From contig JBKBXU010000045.1 of assembly GCA_046313675.1 (NCBI GenBank), forward strand, positions 1-18,972: 18,972 bases of DNA. The letters run 5' to 3'. Shown here piece by piece: positions 15,138 to 18,972 of this stretch (positions are counted from its first letter, which is position 1; each line of letters begins with the position of its first letter). The position numbers and the translations under genes were made by a program. Source of the stretch: JBKBXU01 sp046313675 (lineage in GTDB: Bacteria > Bacteroidota > Bacteroidia > Cytophagales > Cytophagaceae). The notes beneath the pieces were generated by a model that searched no databases, was not told where the DNA came from, and saw only the letters and a program-made list of their open reading frames with translations.

Positions 15138-15162
15138 CAATGTTACGAAATTGTTAAGAAAT
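15138..15162. promoter_or_regulatory. Putative Pho box, distal copy
   Basis: Two adjacent 11-bp units on the plus strand, TGTTACGAAAT (15141-15151) and TGTTAAGAAAT (15152-15162), differ at one base. The TGTNA...T layout with an 11-bp period resembles the E. coli Pho box (TGTCAT units 11 bp apart). The site starts exactly 120 bp from the pstS-proximal copy and ends 5 nt before the ATG of the divergent SDR gene. Confidence 0.5.
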
Positions 15163-15167
15163 AGATT

Positions 15168-15995
15168 ATGGATAATTCAATAAGCATATTAGGTTGTGGA
15201 TGGCTAGGGTTTCCTCTGGCAATGCATTTAATATCAGCGGGGTATAAAGTAAAAGGAAGCACAACGAGCCCTGAAAAATTAAAAATCCTTGAAAAAAACA
15301 ACATTAAGCCATTTTTATTAAAAATGACCCCTGATATTAATGGAAAAGAGGAGGTTTCAGAATTTTTTAAATCTGACATCTTACTTATTAATATCCCGCC
15401 GGGAACACGAAAAAACCCCGACAACGATCTACACGTCAAACAAATGCAAGTTTTGGCTAAGCATCTTCAAAGTAGCGAAATAAAAAAGATCATTTATACC
15501 AGTTCTACCTCCATTTATCCTGAAGCAAATCGTACATTTTTTGAAGACGATTTGAAAGAGGAAAATGATGCAGGGAACAAAATTCTATACAAAGCAGAAA
15601 AAGTTATTGAATCATCCGAAAAGCCTGTTACAGTTTTAAGGCTGGGAGGATTGACTGGTTATGACCGCATCCTTATAAATTTTTTCTCAGGTAAATCCGG
15701 ATTGCCTATGGGCAATTGTCCTGTTAACCTCATACACAGGGACGATGTCATACATATTATTGAGCAGGTAATAGAGCAGCAGAAATGGGGACAGGTTTAT
15801 AATCTATGTTCCCCTGTGCATCCTTTAAGAAAAGATTATTACCCTTCATTGGCACGGAAATTAAACATGCCTGAACCTCACTTTGCACCAAATAATAACT
15901 CAGCTTGTAAAATCATTAATTCAGATAAAGTCATCAGAGATCTTCACTATAACTTCATTTTTCCTGATCCAAATGAATATACCTTTCTACCCTAG
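15168..15995 (+). CDS. NAD(P)-dependent epimerase/dehydratase-like protein (extended/atypical SDR)
   Basis: A 275-residue cytoplasmic Rossmann-fold protein. The nucleotide-binding loop is GCGWLG (Gly9, Gly11, Gly14), followed by AMHLISAGYKVKGSTTS; INIPPGTRK, YTSSTSIYPE (residues 110-119) and Tyr141-x3-Lys145 (YKAEK) complete an SDR active site with the Ser/Thr supplied by TSSTS. This layout resembles the YeeZ-like SDR group, whose substrates are mostly unknown. The N-terminal position of the glycine motif fixes the start at 15168. It is divergent from pstS, and a Pho-box-like repeat lies directly upstream of its ATG, but nothing in the protein itself points to phosphate metabolism. Confidence 0.85.
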   Translation: MDNSISILGCGWLGFPLAMHLISAGYKVKGSTTSPEKLKILEKNNIKPFLLKMTPDINGKEEVSEFFKSDILLINIPPGTRKNPDNDLHVKQMQVLAKHLQSSEIKKIIYTSSTSIYPEANRTFFEDDLKEENDAGNKILYKAEKVIESSEKPVTVLRLGGLTGYDRILINFFSGKSGLPMGNCPVNLIHRDDVIHIIEQVIEQQKWGQVYNLCSPVHPLRKDYYPSLARKLNMPEPHFAPNNNSACKIINSDKVIRDLHYNFIFPDPNEYTFLP

Positions 15996-16062
15996 TCCAG
16001 ATTAACTATTTCCTGCATGTTGATGTTAAATAGGTAGAAGGTAGAAACTATTGGAATAGATT

Positions 16063-16389
16063 ATGAAAAAAGATCAAGGAATGCCTCATTATCGGGTTCC
16101 CATGTCTTTAAAGCTGGATGCTTTAAAGGAAAGAGGGTATGACAAAGAATTTCATATTACGGAAAAAGGCCTATTCTGCTATGATACGGAAGAGGTTTTT
16201 AAGCCTAAAGATGTTCAAATTATAGAAAGACTTAGGTTTGAAGGAATATCTGACCCGGATGATATGGCAATAGTCTATATAATTGAAACTAATAATGGGT
16301 TAAAGGGGACTGTTGTTAATGGTTTTGGTCTTTATTCCGACGATAGATTAATGACATTTATGCATGAAGCAGAAGAAGCTGCAAAATAA
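16063..16389 (+). CDS. Small Bacteroidota-type protein (often annotated 'phosphoribosylpyrophosphate synthetase')
   Basis: A 108-residue soluble protein without signal peptide or membrane helix. The pattern LKERGYDKEFHI, then RLRFEGISDPDDMAIVYIIE, then GLKGTVVNGFGLY matches small Bacteroidota proteins that I remember as having 'YRFEG-S-PDD-A-VYAI' and 'GLKG-L-D-YG-Y'. These are frequently labelled phosphoribosylpyrophosphate synthetase, yet the protein is about a third of that enzyme's length and shows neither its PRPP-binding loop nor its flexible catalytic loop. I therefore treat the function as unknown. Start ATG 16063 is used; ATG 16081 is also possible. It ends at a terminator shared with the convergent small membrane gene. 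Confidence 0.8.
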   Translation: MKKDQGMPHYRVPMSLKLDALKERGYDKEFHITEKGLFCYDTEEVFKPKDVQIIERLRFEGISDPDDMAIVYIIETNNGLKGTVVNGFGLYSDDRLMTFMHEAEEAAK

Positions 16390-16424
16390 TAAAAACTCTT
16401 GCTCAATATGAGTAAGAGTTTTTA
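16390..16424. terminator. Bidirectional terminator
   Basis: The arms 16390-16404 and 16410-16424 pair over 15 positions (one as a G:U wobble) around a 5-nt AATAT loop. Each outer end gives an A-run before and a T-run after the stem on both strands. It fits exactly between the stop of the 108-residue gene (16389) and the stop of the convergent small membrane gene (16425). Confidence 0.8.
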
Positions 16425-16625
16425 TTAATGGTGATGATCATCCGGCCCCACGAACTTTTTTATTATAGTACCGAAAATAAACACCAAAACCCAGGTAGGG
16501 TAGACAGCCCAATAATTGTCGATCGCCTTTTCCAGAAAAATCAGTATGCCATGAGCCACCAGACTAAAAACAATACCCAGCAAGGCTAAGGTTTGAAAGA
16601 GATTGAGATTGTTAAGAATTTTCAT
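16425..16625 (-). CDS. Small two-helix membrane protein with His-rich C-terminus
   Basis: A 66-residue protein of unknown function with two predicted membrane helices (about residues 10-30, TLALLGIVFSLVAHGILIFL, and 40-57, VYPTWVLVFIFGTIIKKF) and the C-terminal tail VGPDDHHH. Both ends are likely on the same side of the membrane. The tail of two Asp and three His could bind a divalent metal, which is only an inference. Evidence that it is real: it is bounded by a bidirectional terminator at its stop, its reading frame fills the gap between neighbours, and the protein has a sensible helix-turn-helix membrane layout. I do not recognise a named family. Confidence 0.7.
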   Translation of the reverse strand: MKILNNLNLFQTLALLGIVFSLVAHGILIFLEKAIDNYWAVYPTWVLVFIFGTIIKKFVGPDDHHH

Positions 16626-16684
16626 ACCGGCAAATTAAGGAATATCTTTATCATATCAGCCTTTCACCGGGTATTAAATTTGAA

Positions 16685-16716
16685 TTTGTTATAGAAGAAC
16701 GAAAGGTATATTTTTA
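16685..16716 (+). promoter_or_regulatory. Possible ilvA promoter
   Basis: TTTG (16685-16688), a 20-bp spacer and TATTTTTA (16709-16716) fit the Bacteroidota pattern with one mismatch in the -7 box. Transcription would start near 16723, leaving a leader of about 16 nt before ATG 16739. Confidence 0.4.
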
Positions 16717-16738
16717 CTTAAAACCAAGTTTGAATGGC

Positions 16739-17989
16739 ATGGCTGAGAATGTTACAGTGGAAGAAATAATAGCAGCAGGAGAGCGGTTAAAGGGAATTGT
16801 ATCTCATACGGCTCTGTCTCTGAACAAAAACCTTTCGGCACAATATAATTGTAAACTATATTTAAAGAGGGAGGATCTTCAGGTAGTAAGATCGTATAAA
16901 ATTCGTGGTGCCTACAATCTGATGAGCAGCCATCCTAAAGAAGATTTGGACAAAGGTGTGGTATGTGCAAGTGCAGGAAATCACGCACAGGGAGTTGCTT
17001 ATTCCTGTCATCTGATGAATGTGCCGGGAAAAATCTTTATGCCCAGTACCACACCAAAACAAAAGGTCAAACAAGTGGCAATGTTCGGTAAAAACAATGT
17101 GGAAGTGGTGCTTACCGGAGACACTTTTGATGATGCTTATGAAGAAGCAATTAAGTATAGCAATGAGCATAATAAATTATTTATTCATCCATTTGATGAT
17201 AAAAAAATCATTGAAGGCCAGGGAACTGTAGGCCTGGAAATCTTTGAAGATTGCAAAGAAAAAATAGATTATCTTATAGTACCCATAGGTGGTGGTGGAT
17301 TGTCTGCCGGCGTATCAGAGTATTTCAAAAAATTCAGCCCGGAAACAAAGATCATCGGTGTTGAGCCATCGGGCGCCCCGGCGATGTTGGAATCCATAAA
17401 GCAAAATAAAGTTGTCAGCCTTAACAAAATAGACAAATTTGTCGATGGAGCCGCCGTTAAAACGGTGGGAGAACTGAATTTTCAAATTTGCTCAAAAAAT
17501 CTTACCGAAATTGTTCTTGTGCCCGAAGGTAAAGTATGCTCAACCATTATAAAATTATATAACGAAGAAGCCATAGTGGTAGAACCGGCAGGATCCCTTT
17601 CGATTGCCGTGCTGGATTTCATAGCTGAGAAAATTAAAAACAAAACAGTGGTATGCATTGTGAGCGGTAGCAATAACGACCTTGCCCGCATGGATGAAAT
17701 ACGAGAACGCTCATTGATCTATGAAGGTTTAAAACACTATTTTATCATAAATTTCCCGCAAAGAGCCGGTGCTTTAAAAGAATTCGTCGGAGAAGTATTA
17801 GGCCCTAATGATGATATTACCCGATTTGAGTACACAAAAAAGAACATAAAAGAAGAAGGCCCCGCACTGGTTGGAATTGAACTAAAGCAAAAGGAGGACT
17901 ATGACCATCTTATTGAAAGAATGAAAAAAAAGAAAATCAATTACATAGAGGTTAACAAAGACCCTAATTTATTCAGCTATTTCCTTTAA
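16739..17989 (+). CDS. ilvA: Threonine dehydratase (biosynthetic, single ACT-like domain)
   Basis: PLP enzyme that deaminates threonine to 2-oxobutanoate, the first step specific to isoleucine synthesis. Lys54 in RSYKIRGAYN is the Schiff-base lysine, SAGNHAQGVAY is the substrate loop, and GGGGL (residues 184-188) binds the PLP phosphate; the conserved VSGSNND lies near residue 305. After about residue 325 a single ACT-like regulatory domain follows (HYFIINFPQRAGALKEFV to the end), as in the short 420-residue IlvA type; E. coli IlvA has two and about 514 residues. Feedback control by isoleucine is plausible. ATG 16739 is preferred to an in-frame TTG at 16730. No other ilv or leu genes are in the window. 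Confidence 0.95.
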   Translation: MAENVTVEEIIAAGERLKGIVSHTALSLNKNLSAQYNCKLYLKREDLQVVRSYKIRGAYNLMSSHPKEDLDKGVVCASAGNHAQGVAYSCHLMNVPGKIFMPSTTPKQKVKQVAMFGKNNVEVVLTGDTFDDAYEEAIKYSNEHNKLFIHPFDDKKIIEGQGTVGLEIFEDCKEKIDYLIVPIGGGGLSAGVSEYFKKFSPETKIIGVEPSGAPAMLESIKQNKVVSLNKIDKFVDGAAVKTVGELNFQICSKNLTEIVLVPEGKVCSTIIKLYNEEAIVVEPAGSLSIAVLDFIAEKIKNKTVVCIVSGSNNDLARMDEIRERSLIYEGLKHYFIINFPQRAGALKEFVGEVLGPNDDITRFEYTKKNIKEEGPALVGIELKQKEDYDHLIERMKKKKINYIEVNKDPNLFSYFL

Positions 17990-18077
17990 TAATCAAACAT
18001 TTTATAAAATATATGGTTTAAAATTATACTTTATATAAAAAAAGTGCTAATTTTAAAACTGAACTTTAAGGAAATTT

Positions 18078-18800
18078 ATGAAAAAAGGTTTACTCTTAAT
18101 CTTTTTCTTAGCTCTGTTAACCCAGCCTGTGCTGGCGAAAAAGCATTTCAGGAAGTTTTTTAAAAAATCCAATGTCTTTTTTACCAAATACACTAAAGAT
18201 GGAAAGGTTGACTATGAATCAATTATAAACCATCCCTCCGACCTTAATGAGCTGGTAAAATATATCGGGAAAGCAAATCTCGCAAAAGCCGATGAAAATG
18301 TGGTTAAGGCATTTTACCTTAATGCACATAACCTTCTTGTCGTTTATTCTGTGGTAGAAAGTTATCCTATACGTTCACCATATGATGTTGAAGGATTTTA
18401 CAATCAGAAACTTCATAATGTGGCCGGAGAAATGATCACCCTTGAACAGTTGGAAAATGAAAAGATCTTCAATAGCTTTCGGGATTTTCGAATGGTTTTT
18501 GCCCTCTCTAATGGCATGAACGGTTCTTTTCCGGCTCCGGAGCAGGCCTACTCCCCCAATAAACTTGAAAGGCAGTTGGAAATGAGGATGCGTCTGGCTG
18601 CAAATAATGAAAACTTTGTGAGGGTAAAGAAAAATTCTTCGAAAATACTATTTAGCGAGACCATCAAAAGATGCAAGCGCGATTTGAAAGCAGAAGAGCT
18701 TTTGGAATATCTGAATCAATACCGGTCTGAAGCCATTCCTATTTCTTATTCCATCGAATTTTACCCTTCAGACCGTAGGTTGAATATTAAGGAGAAATAA
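18078..18800 (+). CDS. Secreted DUF547-family protein with degenerate motif
   Basis: A 240-residue exported protein: the signal peptide MKKGLLLIFFLALLTQPVLA should be cut after Ala20. The DUF547 core is recognised from KAFYLNAHNLLVVYSVVESYPIRS (shortened: KAFYLNAHN, residues 78-85, and YPIRS), where most members read KAFWINAYN...YPVKS, and from the downstream FRDFRMVFAL. The region where most members have CAxxSCPPL reads LSNGMNGSFP (143-152), so both cysteines are gone, and the usual IEHxIL reads LENEKI, losing the histidine. If those residues are catalytic in the family, as a papain-like fold would suggest, this copy is inactive or altered. AAGGAA lies 4 nt before the ATG, a rare SD-like sequence here. 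The function of the family is unknown. Confidence 0.8.
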   Translation: MKKGLLLIFFLALLTQPVLAKKHFRKFFKKSNVFFTKYTKDGKVDYESIINHPSDLNELVKYIGKANLAKADENVVKAFYLNAHNLLVVYSVVESYPIRSPYDVEGFYNQKLHNVAGEMITLEQLENEKIFNSFRDFRMVFALSNGMNGSFPAPEQAYSPNKLERQLEMRMRLAANNENFVRVKKNSSKILFSETIKRCKRDLKAEELLEYLNQYRSEAIPISYSIEFYPSDRRLNIKEK

Positions 18801-18822
18801 TAGAAGACAAAAAGGGTGATAC

Positions 18823-18972
18823 TTAATCAAAGTCAAAATATTCATCATCATTGACTCCGTGATATTTTGTTTTTTCTTCTTTTCTCCCTTTCAGCACATC
18901 TTTTAAATCCTGACCTTCTTTTTTAAGATCTGCCCCCATCTTCTTTACCGCCCTTTTGGTATCATATCCTAT
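18823..18972 (-). CDS. C-terminal end of an unidentified gene (partial)
   Basis: The last 49 codons of a minus-strand gene that continues beyond the right edge, with stop TAA at 18823-18825. The peptide is lysine-rich (KKMGADLKKEGQDLKDVLKG) and ends in an acidic, aromatic tail (NDDEYFDFD). It looks like a charged helical tail and I recognise no family. Only codon-like order and the lack of stops support it; it converges on the DUF547 gene with a 22-nt gap and no clear terminator between them. Confidence 0.6.
   Translation of the reverse strand: MGYDTKRAVKKMGADLKKEGQDLKDVLKGRKEEKTKYHGVNDDEYFDFD

Noticed and set aside
16031..16047. Short direct repeat GGTAGAA before the 108-residue gene
   Set aside because: Two 7-bp copies and a distant complement near 15984-15991 are within chance for this base composition and have no clear role.

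Overview
The window looks like chromosomal housekeeping DNA from a member of the Bacteroidota, probably Cytophagales-like. The evidence is low GC with AT-rich spacers, almost no Shine-Dalgarno sequences, several spacers carrying the Bacteroidota promoter pattern (TTG or TTTG, about 20 bp, then TAnnTTTG), and gene neighbours typical of that phylum (panC-panD beside a short glycogen-synthase-like gene, stand-alone rfaE2, group II GGGP synthase). The genus is inferred, not proven. I see no mobile element, CRISPR array, rRNA or tRNA.

Layout. 1-1421 (-): the N-terminal three quarters of glmS. 1597-2400 (-): a half-length GT5 'glycogen synthase', separated from glmS by a strong hairpin. 2526-5939 (+): a compact operon of panC, panD, a flippase-like membrane protein, rfaE2 and a membrane zinc peptidase, combining pantothenate synthesis with envelope (heptose) functions. 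6039-7181 (+): an acyl-CoA dehydrogenase directly behind a long stem-loop. 7366-8289 (+): an AraC-type regulator behind a good promoter; its stop codon overlaps that of a convergent gene. 8286-9803 (-): three overlapping genes for a holin-like membrane protein, a single-pass membrane protein and GGGP synthase.

9908-14981 (-): a complete phosphate-uptake operon in the order pstS-pstC-pstA-pstB-phoU, followed 3 nt later by a predicted outer-membrane beta-barrel. PstS would capture phosphate, PstC/PstA form the channel, PstB provides ATP hydrolysis, and PhoU links transport to signalling; the barrel is a candidate outer-membrane partner. The divergent spacer upstream (14982-15167) holds two related 21-bp sites built on 11-bp repeats, which look like Pho boxes.

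15168-18972: an SDR-type NAD(P)-binding protein (+), a small Bacteroidota-type protein (+) that ends in a bidirectional terminator shared with a tiny membrane protein (-), ilvA threonine dehydratase (+), a secreted DUF547 protein with degenerate key residues (+), and the C-terminal end of an unidentified gene (-).

Most of the window is ordinary. The best leads are the Pho-box-like pair with the pst-linked barrel, the truncated and motif-poor GT5 protein, the archaeal-type lipid enzyme with its membrane neighbours, and the DUF547 protein lacking its Cys/His motifs.
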